A stretch of 64,000 nucleotides of DNA from Enterococcus sp. BWB1-3 (GCF_016745275.1 NZ_JADOEP010000004.1:156390-220389); one strand, 5' to 3'; positions 22,682 to 31,146 are shown, numbered from the stretch's first letter. Notes: generated by a model from the sequence alone, not told the origin. Numbers and translations: made by a program.

Positions 22682-24276
22682 TGGCACAGCCGACAGAAAG
22701 TGAATTACTAATTCTGAATGCCATAATTTATACAAATGATTTTGTTAATCAGGCAGAAAACATGAGTATTTATGAATGGGCGGTACAATTTGATTCAGAT
22801 AATCTGGATGACAGTAGAAAACCGGCTGAAATGTCTAAAACTGAATTTCAAAAAGTCATTCACACAATTAAAGAAAATAAATCTATATATCATCAGATGA
22901 TTGTAAGAGATATAAATAATGAACAATACGCAAATGAAAGCGGTTCTCAGAGGGTAACGAATGCGGCCGTTGCGTATGGGGAGGATTTAATCATCCTATA
23001 TAAAGGAACAGCTGGAGATTTGGAGTGGCGTGATAATGGGATTGGCGGCTATACAAAAATAACAGATACAGAGCAGCAAAAACTGGCATTAGATTATTTT
23101 GACAAGATGAGAATTCAACATGGAAGAGATAAAATCTATGTATCCGGACACTCAAAAGGTGGGAATAAAGCCCAATACATAGGTGTATTAAGAGGTGAGC
23201 AGCTAGAACATGTTTACTCGTTTGACGGTCAGGGATTTAATCAGAGCTTTTTACTAAAATATAAGCAGCAAATTGAAGTAAATAAAAATAAAATCACCAA
23301 TATTAGTAACGAATATGACTTTGTAAATATTTTATTGTTTCCTATAGCCGGCAATCGCAAATATATTTCTTCAACCACAAGTCTGGGAATCATGGACAAA
23401 AGCTCCTTCGCTCTAAGCAACAGTGAACATGTAACTATTGAGAAGTTAAGGGAGGAGAGGCTTGGCCAAGGAAAGGCTGTGTTGGAATGGGCAAAAATTG
23501 TAGGCGGAAATATAGCTGTACACAAAGCAGGTGCCTGGCATTCTCCCTATTCAATGTTTGTAGCCACGAAACAGGATACGTTGATTCTAAATGATGTCAC
23601 AGAACAAAGCACAGCCATGAAAGAAGTACAGAGATTACTGCTGTATTTTAATAAATATATGCGTGAAGAGGATTGGTGCTACGTTTGCTATTCGGTAATG
23701 TCTGCGGTTCAGAGTGGAGATAAAGCGTATGGAGAAGATTATTCAAAAATGCCTGATGGATTTATAGAGAGAGCAATGACTTTAACAAAAGGATATTTGC
23801 AGAAGCAAAAGGGGATCGACAGTTCCGAAGTATTTTTGTTTCTAAACTCTATACTTGGATTAAACATTGGCAGCCTAATGATCAGCAGCATCGCAGGATA
23901 TGGTTATGATGGATTAACTGGAACAAGCTTTACAGACTTGACACGGGATTTCACTCACCGTACCAAAGATCAGCTGCTGACATTAGTGGAAGAAGTAGAA
24001 GACGAACCATTTTGGGATATCACGAAATGGGATGTCTTTTATCGTATTGACCAATATTTTTTAGGTGGGATAGATTTTCCGGGAAACAGCAAGGAACTGA
24101 TGAACTATTATCAGAAAATCATAGATATTCAGGAAATTTCTGCAATGGAGATTCATCGGATTTTTGATGAGGTATATGAAACAGAAGCAAAATTTGCTCA
24201 AGAAATGGAAGAGGTTAAAAATAGCGCGGAGGAAATTTTATCGTCTTTAAAAGAAATTTCCGGAAGGATTACTTAA
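22681..24276 (+). CDS. DUF2974-like lipase, candidate type VII secretion effector
   Basis: A 531-residue protein with a GTG start coupled to the lipoprotein stop. Residues ~90-300 form an alpha/beta-hydrolase domain with the nucleophile elbow GHSKG (Ser158). Asp213 (EYDFVN) and His287 or His250 are possible triad partners. There is no signal peptide. The C-terminal ~230 residues are helical and end in a long helical stretch (from about 475). A toxin with N-terminal lipase and C-terminal helical targeting domain is the reverse-LXG arrangement described for TslA. Secretion is inferred, since no EssC-type machinery is in the window. Confidence 0.75.
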   Translation: MAQPTESELLILNAIIYTNDFVNQAENMSIYEWAVQFDSDNLDDSRKPAEMSKTEFQKVIHTIKENKSIYHQMIVRDINNEQYANESGSQRVTNAAVAYGEDLIILYKGTAGDLEWRDNGIGGYTKITDTEQQKLALDYFDKMRIQHGRDKIYVSGHSKGGNKAQYIGVLRGEQLEHVYSFDGQGFNQSFLLKYKQQIEVNKNKITNISNEYDFVNILLFPIAGNRKYISSTTSLGIMDKSSFALSNSEHVTIEKLREERLGQGKAVLEWAKIVGGNIAVHKAGAWHSPYSMFVATKQDTLILNDVTEQSTAMKEVQRLLLYFNKYMREEDWCYVCYSVMSAVQSGDKAYGEDYSKMPDGFIERAMTLTKGYLQKQKGIDSSEVFLFLNSILGLNIGSLMISSIAGYGYDGLTGTSFTDLTRDFTHRTKDQLLTLVEEVEDEPFWDITKWDVFYRIDQYFLGGIDFPGNSKELMNYYQKIIDIQEISAMEIHRIFDEVYETEAKFAQEMEEVKNSAEEILSSLKEISGRIT

Positions 24277-24287
24277 AAAAGACAAAA

Positions 24288-24375
24288 GAGACAGAACAAA
24301 GATCTAAATCTTGTACTGATGGAACTGCTCTGGTTTCCATCCAATACTTAAGATTAGACCTAGTTTCTCTGTCTC
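24288..24375. terminator. large convergent hairpin between the lipase gene and hisC-like gene
   Basis: Nested pairings join 24288-24295 with 24368-24375 (GAGACAGA/TCTGTCTC), 24303-24312 with 24350-24358, and 24318-24323 with 24336-24341. The result is an ~88-nt rod between convergent genes. It probably stops transcription from both sides. Confidence 0.6.
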
Positions 24376-24383
24376 GATCTTGG

Positions 24384-25433
24384 TTATTTACTGACAAAAT
24401 TTGCCAATACAGCTGCTACTCTTTTCATTTCTTCCTCTGTACCGATAGAAATCCGAAGAAATTTTTTCAGGCGTTCCGGCTTGGTGAAGTAGCGGACAAA
24501 GATATTTTTTTCTTCGAGATATTGGAAGAGCTCATTCATTTTGACTTTATCGTGTGAAACAAGGACAAAATTTGTTTGAGAAGGTAAAGAACGGAAGCCG
24601 CTTTCCTCAATTTTCTGAGAAAACCAGTCTCTGGTTTGGCAAATCTTGCCCGTTATTTTTTGATAATATTCACTATCTTGAATTGCAGCAGTTGCCAGTG
24701 CTTCAGCAAGCATGTCAACTGAATAGGGATTAAACGAAGATTTTACACTTTCCAAAATAGCAATATATTCAGGATTTCCCATTGCATATCCAATTCGGAG
24801 ACCGGCAAGTGACTGGGATTTTGAGAGTGTATGAATAATAATCAGATTAGGAAATTCATCTAGTAAAGAAGTCATCGAATCTTCCGCAAATTCTATATAA
24901 GCTTCATCAAGAATAACAATTACATCAGAATGGTTTTTTAACAATTCTCTGATTTCATTTTTTGTTTTAAATAAACCTGTCGGTGCATTGGGATTGGTGA
25001 TTATAAGACCGCCATTTATTTGATTGTAATCGGAAAAATCAATTTCAAAGTTTTCATTCAAAGGAATCTCTTTAAAAGGAATAGAGAATAAATCTGCCCA
25101 GACTTTATAGAAACCATAGGTAATGTCAGGGAAGAGAATCGGATCACCACTGTTAAAAAAAGCCAGAAAACAAAAAGCCAGCACCTCATCAGAACCATTG
25201 CCAATTATCAGCTGTTCAGGAAGAACATTGTGTTTTGCTGCAAGAGCCTCTTTCAAAGGTTGGTTATCCAGTGAGCTGTAAAGTTTTAGCTTATCCGCTT
25301 TAAAGTTCTTAAGGATTTCGGAAACTTTAGGTGATGGCGGATAGGGATTCTCGTTTGTGTTTATTTTTATCATGCCGGAAATATTCGGCTGGGTTCCCGG
25401 TATATAAGGAGCTATTTTTCGAATGCCTTTCAT
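24384..25433 (-). CDS. HisC-like PLP-dependent aminotransferase
   Basis: A 349-residue class I/II aminotransferase of the histidinol-phosphate type. The PLP lysine is Lys205 (TLSKSQSLAGLRIG) and Asp176 (LDEAY) contacts the ring nitrogen. The NPNAPTG motif is present. No other his genes are in the window, so it may act on aromatic amino acids or as an orphan HisC. It lies convergent to the lipase module and divergent from the aminotransferase at 25605. Confidence 0.85.
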   Translation of the reverse strand: MKGIRKIAPYIPGTQPNISGMIKINTNENPYPPSPKVSEILKNFKADKLKLYSSLDNQPLKEALAAKHNVLPEQLIIGNGSDEVLAFCFLAFFNSGDPILFPDITYGFYKVWADLFSIPFKEIPLNENFEIDFSDYNQINGGLIITNPNAPTGLFKTKNEIRELLKNHSDVIVILDEAYIEFAEDSMTSLLDEFPNLIIIHTLSKSQSLAGLRIGYAMGNPEYIAILESVKSSFNPYSVDMLAEALATAAIQDSEYYQKITGKICQTRDWFSQKIEESGFRSLPSQTNFVLVSHDKVKMNELFQYLEEKNIFVRYFTKPERLKKFLRISIGTEEEMKRVAAVLANFVSK

Positions 25434-25576
25434 TTGTCCACTGCCTCTCTACTATAAGGTTCAATTTTCTCTACTATAAAGAAAAGAATCTTTAATTGCA
25501 AGCTGAAAATGAGAATACGGATAGTAAATGATTCGGATTTTAAATAGGATTTTCATTTTCAAAAAGAATATGGTAC

Positions 25577-25582
25577 TATAAT
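25577..25582 (+). promoter_or_regulatory. -10 box before the aminotransferase gene
   Basis: A perfect TATAAT at 25577-25582, about 20 nt before the start codon. No convincing -35 is seen. Confidence 0.4.
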
Positions 25583-25604
25583 GTGCAAGTGAAAAGGAGC
25601 GATA

Positions 25605-26771
25605 ATGATGGATTTAACACAAAAGTTTAACTCACAGGTTTATAAAATTTCTGTCTCAACTATTCGACAATTTGATGAGCAAGTTTCATCAATTCCTGAT
25701 ATATTGAAGCTGACCCTGGGAGAACCTGATTTCAATACACCCGAACATGTGAAAACAGCGGGGCAGCAGGCAATCGAAAATAATTTTTCTCACTATTCGG
25801 GTATGGCCGGACTTTCAGATGTTCGAGAAGCAGCAGCCTGTTTTATGAAGGAAAAATATGGACTTTCATATGATCCTTTTTCTGAGATATTAGTAACTAT
25901 TGGGGCAACTGAAGCTATCTCAGCAAGTTTGCTGGCTATTCTTGAACCTGGGGACAAAGTACTGTTGCCTGCCCCCATCTATCCTGGCTACGAACCGGTT
26001 ATTACGTTGGCTGGGGCTGACCCTGTTTATATTGATACAACCTCTAATGGCTTTGTGCTAACACCGGAAATGGTTGATCAGGCGATGGCGGTTCATGGGG
26101 AGTCCGTAAAAGCGGTCATATTAAATTATCCAAGTAATCCAACTGGAGTTACGTATAATCGGGCCGAAGTTCAGGCTCTGGCAGAAGTTTTAAAGAAATA
26201 TCCGGTATTTGTAATTAGTGATGAGATATACAGCGAACTGACTTATGATAATTCTCATGTGTCTATTGCGGAGTATATTCCACAGCAAACAGTTGTTATC
26301 AACGGTCTTTCTAAATCGCATGCAATGACTGGCTGGCGTATTGGCTTTATCTTCGCCAGTAAAGAATTTACTGCTGAAATCATTAAAGTCCATCAGTATT
26401 TAGTTACAGCTGCATCAACTATTTCTCAAAAAGCAGCTGTCAGAGCACTTGTTGAAGGAATGAATGATGGACTGATTATGAAGGAAGAGTATCGAAAACG
26501 ACGAGACTTTGTCTATGATAGGATGTCATCTTTGGGATTTGAGATTGCACGGCCAAATGGAGCTTTTTATATTTTTGCTAAAATTCCAGACGGCTATGAA
26601 CAAGATTCAATGGCATTTTGTTTGGATCTGGCGAACAAATGCGCACTCGCACTTATCCCCGGGATCGCCTTTGGTCCGGAAGGCGAAGGATACATCCGCA
26701 TCAGCTATGCTGCTGATATGGAACGTCTGGAAGAAGCAATGAAGCGTATGGCTGTCTATATGAATCGATAA
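25605..26771 (+). CDS. class I aminotransferase (PatA/AspC-like)
   Basis: A 388-residue PLP enzyme. The catalytic Lys237 is in NGLSKSHAMTGWRIG; NYPSNPTG (174-181) and SDEIYSEL (205-212) are the usual cofactor motifs. It resembles N-acetyldiaminopimelate or aromatic aminotransferases; substrate cannot be fixed from sequence. AAGGAG precedes adjacent ATG codons at 25605 and 25608; the second has better spacing. Monocistronic with its own terminator. Confidence 0.9.
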   Translation: MMDLTQKFNSQVYKISVSTIRQFDEQVSSIPDILKLTLGEPDFNTPEHVKTAGQQAIENNFSHYSGMAGLSDVREAAACFMKEKYGLSYDPFSEILVTIGATEAISASLLAILEPGDKVLLPAPIYPGYEPVITLAGADPVYIDTTSNGFVLTPEMVDQAMAVHGESVKAVILNYPSNPTGVTYNRAEVQALAEVLKKYPVFVISDEIYSELTYDNSHVSIAEYIPQQTVVINGLSKSHAMTGWRIGFIFASKEFTAEIIKVHQYLVTAASTISQKAAVRALVEGMNDGLIMKEEYRKRRDFVYDRMSSLGFEIARPNGAFYIFAKIPDGYEQDSMAFCLDLANKCALALIPGIAFGPEGEGYIRISYAADMERLEEAMKRMAVYMNR

Positions 26772-26777
26772 TTGATA

Positions 26778-26818
26778 AAATGCTGTTTCTCACTAAAAAA
26801 GAAACAGCATTTTTTTGC
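26778..26818 (+). terminator. aminotransferase gene terminator
   Basis: AAATGCTGTTTCT pairs with AGAAACAGCATTT, followed by TTTTT. Confidence 0.9.
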
Positions 26819-26821
26819 TTA

Positions 26822-26837
26822 TGTAATCGAAGCAGCT
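26822..26837. repeat. 16-nt intergenic repeat, copy 1
   Basis: TGTAATCGAAGCAGCT recurs exactly at 45959-45974 in another intergenic region. The next ~70 nt of the two sites are loosely similar, which suggests old copies of one element. Confidence 0.4.
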
Positions 26838-26975
26838 GATTTACATGCTAACCATTTTTGAAAGTTCAAGGTGAGAGAAAGCTGTCTTTCGAAGCTGTTC
26901 AAAAGATAAGAACAGCATGGATTTATTGAGCTTTCTTGTTTTTAGTCGACTAAAGTCAGTAGACTACACTTAATT

Positions 26976-27001
26976 TTTACATTCTTTACGTGAAATTTAC
27001 A
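26976..27001 (+). promoter_or_regulatory. candidate PHO box upstream of pstS
   Basis: Three TTTACA-like hexamers occur in a row: TTTACA at 26976, TTTACG at 26985 and TTTACA at 26996. PhoP-family regulators of Firmicutes bind direct TT(A/T)ACA repeats at about 11-bp spacing. The last two are 11 bp apart, the first two 9 bp. The site is about 70 nt before the pstS start. Confidence 0.5.
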
Positions 27002-27071
27002 GAAAGTTGGATGAGGATTAACAATCACCTGTTAGACTGTGCTTGTAACTAATTATGAAGGAAGTGTCGAA

Positions 27072-27962
27072 ATGAAAAAAGGATTATTAACGACTTTAGT
27101 GATTACTGCTGGGGTGCTTTTAGCAGGCTGTAACAGTTCTAACGGAAGTGAAGCTTCTAATTCCGGCTCGGCATCAAGCGATCCGATAAAAATTGTAGCT
27201 GTTGGTTCAACTGCTTTGCAGCCACTTGTTGATACGGCTAAGGATCAGTTTGTTGAAGATGAACCAAATTATTCCATTTCGGTTCAAGGGGGAGGAAGCG
27301 GAACAGGACTTTCTCAAATTGCTGACGGAGCTGTTACAATTGGAAATTCAGATGTATTTGCAGAGGAAAAATCAGGGATCGATGCTTCTAAACTGGTGGA
27401 CCACAAAGTGGCTGTTGTTGGTATGGGACCGGTTGCCAACAAAGATGTTGGTGTAACTGAGCTGACAAAAGAGCAGCTGATTGAAATTTTTACAGGAAAA
27501 GTAACTAATTGGAAAGAGGTTGGCGGTAAAGATCAGGAAATCGCAGTGATTAATCGACCTTCAGGAAGTGGTACCCGAGCAACATTTGAAAAATGGGGAC
27601 TTGATGGAGCACAAGCAGTAAAATCGCAAGAACAGGATTCTTCAGGAACTGTCCGACAAATTGTTGCTCAAACACCTGGAGCAATCAGCTATCTGGCATT
27701 TTCATACATGGATGATACCACCTTGGCATTAAGCTTGGATGGAGTAGAACCAAAAGAAGAAAATGTGGCTGACAATTCTTGGCCAATCTGGTCCTATGAG
27801 CATATGTATACGAATGGCGAGCCGGATGCTGGAGTAAAGAAATTCCTTGATTACATGGTCAGTGACGATGTTCAGCAAACCATTGTTAAAGAGTTGGGCT
27901 ATCTGCCGATTACAGATATGAAAGTAGAAAGAAGTGTTGATGGTGAAGTAACCAAAAACTAA
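27072..27962 (+). CDS. pstS: phosphate ABC transporter substrate-binding lipoprotein
   Basis: A 296-residue lipoprotein: signal peptide with lipobox LLAGC (Cys20), a Ser/Asn-rich linker, then a PstS-type phosphate-binding fold. Typical segments are VGSTALQPL, GGGSGTGLSQI and RPSGSGTRATF. The ATG at 27072 has GGAAG upstream and gives a normal signal peptide; the frame extends to 27039 without reason. A terminator follows and no pstC, pstA or pstB gene is present in the window, so it is an orphan copy or a detached operon member. PHO-box-like repeats suggest PhoP control. Confidence 0.93.
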   Translation: MKKGLLTTLVITAGVLLAGCNSSNGSEASNSGSASSDPIKIVAVGSTALQPLVDTAKDQFVEDEPNYSISVQGGGSGTGLSQIADGAVTIGNSDVFAEEKSGIDASKLVDHKVAVVGMGPVANKDVGVTELTKEQLIEIFTGKVTNWKEVGGKDQEIAVINRPSGSGTRATFEKWGLDGAQAVKSQEQDSSGTVRQIVAQTPGAISYLAFSYMDDTTLALSLDGVEPKEENVADNSWPIWSYEHMYTNGEPDAGVKKFLDYMVSDDVQQTIVKELGYLPITDMKVERSVDGEVTKN

Positions 27963-28008
27963 AGGCAGCAAATAATAAACTGTTTGAAATGATAACTAAC
28001 TCCTAATT

Positions 28009-28038
28009 AAAAGAGCGGCTGAAAAGCTGCTCTTTTTT
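28009..28038 (+). terminator. pstS terminator
   Basis: AAAAGAGCGGCT pairs with AGCTGCTCTTTT across a GAAA tetraloop, then T residues. Its 3' half is part of the 35-bp direct repeat. Confidence 0.9.
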
Positions 28039-28057
28039 GAGTACAGAGAGCCGGAAA
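28023..28057. repeat. 35-bp direct repeat, left copy (possible attachment site)
   Basis: Positions 28023-28057 are identical to 31147-31181. The repeat contains the 3' arm of the pstS terminator and the first codons of the DUF1963 gene (TTG AGT ACA GAG AGC CGG AAA). The 3.1 kb between the copies looks foreign. Confidence 0.85.
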
Positions 28058-28071
28058 TAACCTATAACCCC

Positions 28072-28108
28072 AAAAAAGGTAGCGAGTGTCAATTTCGCTA
28101 CCTTTTTT
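28072..28108 (+). terminator. second hairpin terminator after pstS
   Basis: AAAAAAGGTAGCGA pairs with TCGCTACCTTTTTT around a 9-nt loop, the last six residues being T. It is preceded by ATAACCTATAACCC, which also precedes the terminator at 30108. Confidence 0.85.
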
Positions 28109-28451
28109 GCTTCTACACAGACTAATAGTTATTGAAATGACTTGTCGCACCAAGCTTATCAAAAATATCTAAAAATATATTTTCTCGTCAAAAAATTGAC
28201 AGTATTCATTTTTCGCTCATAATCTTAATTACTCCCTTGCTATCCTATTTCCTACATACAATGTTTTTAATAGGCAAAACATTTGAAATTGTCTCTTTGG
28301 AGATGTTTTCAGTCGCTTTAAGTGGATTTCAATACCCTCGATATAATATGTATGTTTCTAACAAGACATTTATGTCATTTACAAAATAATATACTCATAA
28401 TAAAGTAAAACTTATATTTATTAATAAGTGAGGAGCTGTTGATACAAATAA

Positions 28452-28850
28452 ATGAAAACGGTTTTTAAACTATTCATATTTGTTGTGTTGATTCTAGTAT
28501 TCTTAGCAGGGTGTACTAACAAGAAAGGAAATTATCAAATGAATTCATATGTTGACGAACAGCCTCCAGAAATTTTAGAAGGTAGAATAACATATATATC
28601 CGAAAAGAATGAGATGGAAATTTTAATTTTGAATAATAAAACTAAGGAACTTTCTACTTTAGTTTTAGATTTTTCTGATATTATCTTTGATAAAAATGGT
28701 GAGTCGGCTTCTCTAGACAGTGTGAATAAATTCGTTAGTATGTTTACAGTAAATGATCAGATAGAATTAACATATGGAAAAGGGACAATTGATTCTGATA
28801 CAAGAGTTTATAAAATAAACTCGTTAAGTAGCATAAAAAAAGTAAATTAG
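28452..28850 (+). CDS. small lipoprotein, hypothetical
   Basis: A 132-residue protein with a signal sequence and lipobox FLAGC (Cys21). The remainder is soluble with alternating hydrophobic residues, suggesting a beta-rich (OB-like) domain. I do not recognise it. A GAGGAG site lies unusually far (16 nt) from the ATG. It sits 14 nt before the secreted peptidase gene, probably in one operon, and may protect or assist that enzyme. Part of the decayed element. Confidence 0.7.
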   Translation: MKTVFKLFIFVVLILVFLAGCTNKKGNYQMNSYVDEQPPEILEGRITYISEKNEMEILILNNKTKELSTLVLDFSDIIFDKNGESASLDSVNKFVSMFTVNDQIELTYGKGTIDSDTRVYKINSLSSIKKVN

Positions 28851-28864
28851 ATAGGGGATTTTTT

Positions 28865-30070
28865 ATGAAAAGGTCAAAAATTTTATTCAGTATTTTTTTT
28901 GTTATAGCACCTTTTTTTATAAATTTAGATGTTGCCCGTGCAGAAACTGTTTCGTTTTCTGATGATAATGTTTCAAAAATTGAAGAAGGAGCGGAAGTTG
29001 TTGGAAATGAAGAGGTAGCGTCTAGGCTGGCTTTAGATTTTGCTAAAACTATTGAACCAACGCTAGATTTAACTATCGGTTCGACGACTCCTATTCGGGA
29101 TGTTGAGGGTGTAACGGTTGGTTATGATATTGCCTTTAATTTAGATACAGAGCAATATGGCTATGTAATCATTGATTTTAGATTGCAAGATGATTATATT
29201 TCTCAGTTTAGTATAGAGCGAGGAGTTCCTGATTATTATACTCAAATGACAAAACAGCTTTCAAATGAAGTTAGTGATGATACGAATGCTGAAATTTTAG
29301 AGACGATGCCTACAGAGTATAATGTAGTAGTTGAAGACGAAGTATTTAGGTCCGATGGTGAAGAGTTAACCTTACAAGAATTTGAGAACTATCAAGATTC
29401 TGTAGCTGAGGATGCTTTAAATGTTGTTGAAGAATCTCAAAAATACGCTACTTCAGCAATGTATGGTCATTCATCTGAGTTTTTCATAGATTATCCTTCT
29501 GATTTTCAGATGTCTTCAGTATACTACCTTAGACAGTTTAATTCTATTACTCAGGATTATACGCTGAAAGTTAACAAAAAGTATGCCTGTGCGGTAGTTG
29601 CATTAGCTACAATTGCAAGTTCTTACAATTTTTATAGTACAGCTGTAGAAAGTCAATATAAAGCTGCTTATGATAGATTATGGACTCTTGCCTATACAAG
29701 TAATGAAGGTTTGACACAAACTCGTTATATCGGATCAGCACTAGTTAATTATGCAAGGGAGAAAGGTGTAACATTAACACAGACTACAACGCCTTCCCCA
29801 AGCTTTGTGTTAATTCAAAATGCTATTGCTCAGAGTTATCCTGTAGCACTTAGTGTCTTTTATAATAAAACAAATGGTGGTGGAGTTTCAGGTCACACAG
29901 TATTTGTTCAGGGAACAATGACTGGTAAACGAGGGCAAACAATGAATAATTTCATTATATTATCAAATGGTTGGACGGCTTCTGCCACATATATGAATTA
30001 TTCAACAGTTCCGTCCACTTTGTATTCATATGAAGCTGCTATTTGGAAAGGAAAAAAATTATTCTATTAG
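28865..30070 (+). CDS. secreted papain-like cysteine peptidase (C39/C10-like)
   Basis: A 401-residue protein. Signal peptide residues 1-26 (cleavage after ARA). Residues ~40-130 resemble the inhibitory propeptide of streptopain-type proteases (GYVIIDF followed by hydrophobic strands). The catalytic domain has Cys242 in KKYACAVVAL, His344 in SGHTVFVQG and Asn368 in LSNGW, in papain-like order. Family is C39_2-like or C10-like; I cannot decide. It shares an operon with the lipoprotein upstream and ends in a clear terminator. Its location in a decayed element suggests transfer. Confidence 0.7.
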   Translation: MKRSKILFSIFFVIAPFFINLDVARAETVSFSDDNVSKIEEGAEVVGNEEVASRLALDFAKTIEPTLDLTIGSTTPIRDVEGVTVGYDIAFNLDTEQYGYVIIDFRLQDDYISQFSIERGVPDYYTQMTKQLSNEVSDDTNAEILETMPTEYNVVVEDEVFRSDGEELTLQEFENYQDSVAEDALNVVEESQKYATSAMYGHSSEFFIDYPSDFQMSSVYYLRQFNSITQDYTLKVNKKYACAVVALATIASSYNFYSTAVESQYKAAYDRLWTLAYTSNEGLTQTRYIGSALVNYAREKGVTLTQTTTPSPSFVLIQNAIAQSYPVALSVFYNKTNGGGVSGHTVFVQGTMTGKRGQTMNNFIILSNGWTASATYMNYSTVPSTLYSYEAAIWKGKKLFY

Positions 30071-30107
30071 CAATGTAAAAGCAGTCAGAATAAATAACCT
30101 ATAACCC

Positions 30108-30141
30108 AAAACAACTGACCATCACCGTCAGTTGTTTTTCT
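30108..30141 (+). terminator. peptidase operon terminator
   Basis: AAAACAACTGAC pairs with GTCAGTTGTTTT around a 7-nt loop, followed by T residues. Confidence 0.9.
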
Positions 30142-30243
30142 TTATTATAAATAAATAGCCTTGTGTTGCAACAAAATACACTGTGTGCGATTATAAATAG
30201 AAAGTTGAATCCTTTATCGACTTATTATTATTTTTCCGCTATA

Positions 30244-30301
30244 CAGACTGTAGACAAAAAGGAGTTGGTAATCAAACCAGCTCCTTTTTGTCTACAGTCT
30301 G
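30244..30301. repeat. 26-bp inverted repeat with 6-nt loop
   Basis: Positions 30244-30269 pair with 30276-30301 over 26 bp, broken only by one G-U pair. The 3' arm contains CTCCTTTTTG, so it may act weakly as a terminator. No gene ends just before it. Confidence 0.75.
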
Positions 30302-30343
30302 TTCTGTCCATTTTAATAGACAGATAGACTTTCGATGAAAAAA

Positions 30344-30385
30344 TTTGCCGTTTAGAAATTGATGAGATCGAAACGAAGTGTAGTG
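30344..30385. repeat. 42-nt dispersed repeat, copy 2
   Basis: Same sequence as 17740-17781 with one mismatch. It lies between the peptidase gene and the recombinase remnant. Confidence 0.7.
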
Positions 30386-30646
30386 AAAACCGTAGACGCA
30401 GAAAAATGGATACAGCGTAATGTTTTGTCTCGAGAATCGTTAGACGCGTAGAGACAGCAGTTCTGGAAATAAGTCGAACGATACTGAAAATATGAGTAGC
30501 TCCAGGGAGGTATCAATTCACAGCTAGTCATATTATGACTAGTGTTCCTTGACAATTTTCGTATAGTCCGACTTATTGACATAAATCACTACGATTGACT
30601 TGTCAGAGTAGATGATACCTACCTGGTTCTTGAGATAGAATACTTC

Positions 30647-30701
30647 TGCTCCTGCGGTTACTCGTCGCACAAAAAGCTTGCTCCTGCGGTTACTCGTCGC
30701 A
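30647..30701. repeat. 23-nt direct repeat pair with 9-nt spacer
   Basis: The 23-nt sequence at 30647-30669, beginning TGCTCCTGCGG and ending CTCGTCGCA, is repeated exactly at 30679-30701. The GCTCGTCGCA core also appears near 17638. It may be a recombinase-related or REP-like element. Confidence 0.5.
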
Positions 30702-30725
30702 TGGAGAAGCTTTGTCACAACCTCT

Positions 30726-31080
30726 GATGAACGGCGCCATGAAGAAATTGATCGAATTATCCAGCGTTTGTATGAAGATCATTTATCTGGAAAACTGACT
30801 GATGAATGCCTTATGAAGATGAGCCAGACTTACGAGAAAAAGAACAGAATCAATTAGCTAAACCATTTCAATAGTCAAAGAGAGCCTTTCTACGTAGGAA
30901 AATCAAAGCTTAGATGTTTCACGGTTTATGGATAGAGTAAAAAAATATACTCAACTGGAAGCTCTAAACGTGGAGAGTGTTAACGAGTTACTAGATAAGA
31001 ATGTGATTCACAAGCCCGAAGGGACAAAGCGAAACCGCATCTTGACTATTGACATCTTTATCGGCAATCTGAAAGACTAA
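30726..31080 (+). pseudogene. C-terminal remnant of a large serine recombinase (DUF4368 type)
   Basis: Two fragments in different frames align by eye with the tail of Tn-type large serine recombinases. Positions 30726-30857 encode EEIDRIIQRLYEDHLSGKL and more, then a stop. Positions 30901-31080 encode FMDRVKKYTQLEALN through to ILTIDIFIGNLKD and a stop, which resembles the DUF4368 end. The catalytic resolvase domain is missing. It lies 66 bp inside the right 35-bp repeat, the usual place for such a gene. Confidence 0.65.
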
Positions 31081-31146
31081 AAAGTAAGTAGCGTTACGGT
31101 TACTCACTTATCTGAATATTAACGATTGCTACGTGACTGGACAGCT

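Larger units (their letters stand above)
28058..31146. mobile_element. decayed integrated element carrying a lipoprotein and a secreted peptidase
   Basis: The segment is bounded by 35-bp direct repeats. It contains two exported-protein genes, a broken large serine recombinase close to the right end (30726-31080), a 42-nt dispersed repeat and a 26-bp inverted repeat. Its genes look more AT-rich than the flanking housekeeping genes. Integration by the recombinase is likely, but duplication by another route cannot be excluded. No intact recombinase remains, so it is probably immobile. Confidence 0.65.

Noticed and set aside
24384..25433. Part of a histidine operon
   Set aside because: No other his genes are adjacent, so only a HisC-like label is justified.
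30352..30582. 76-codon minus-strand ORF
   Set aside because: It covers the 42-nt repeat in decayed DNA with no ribosome site or similarity.
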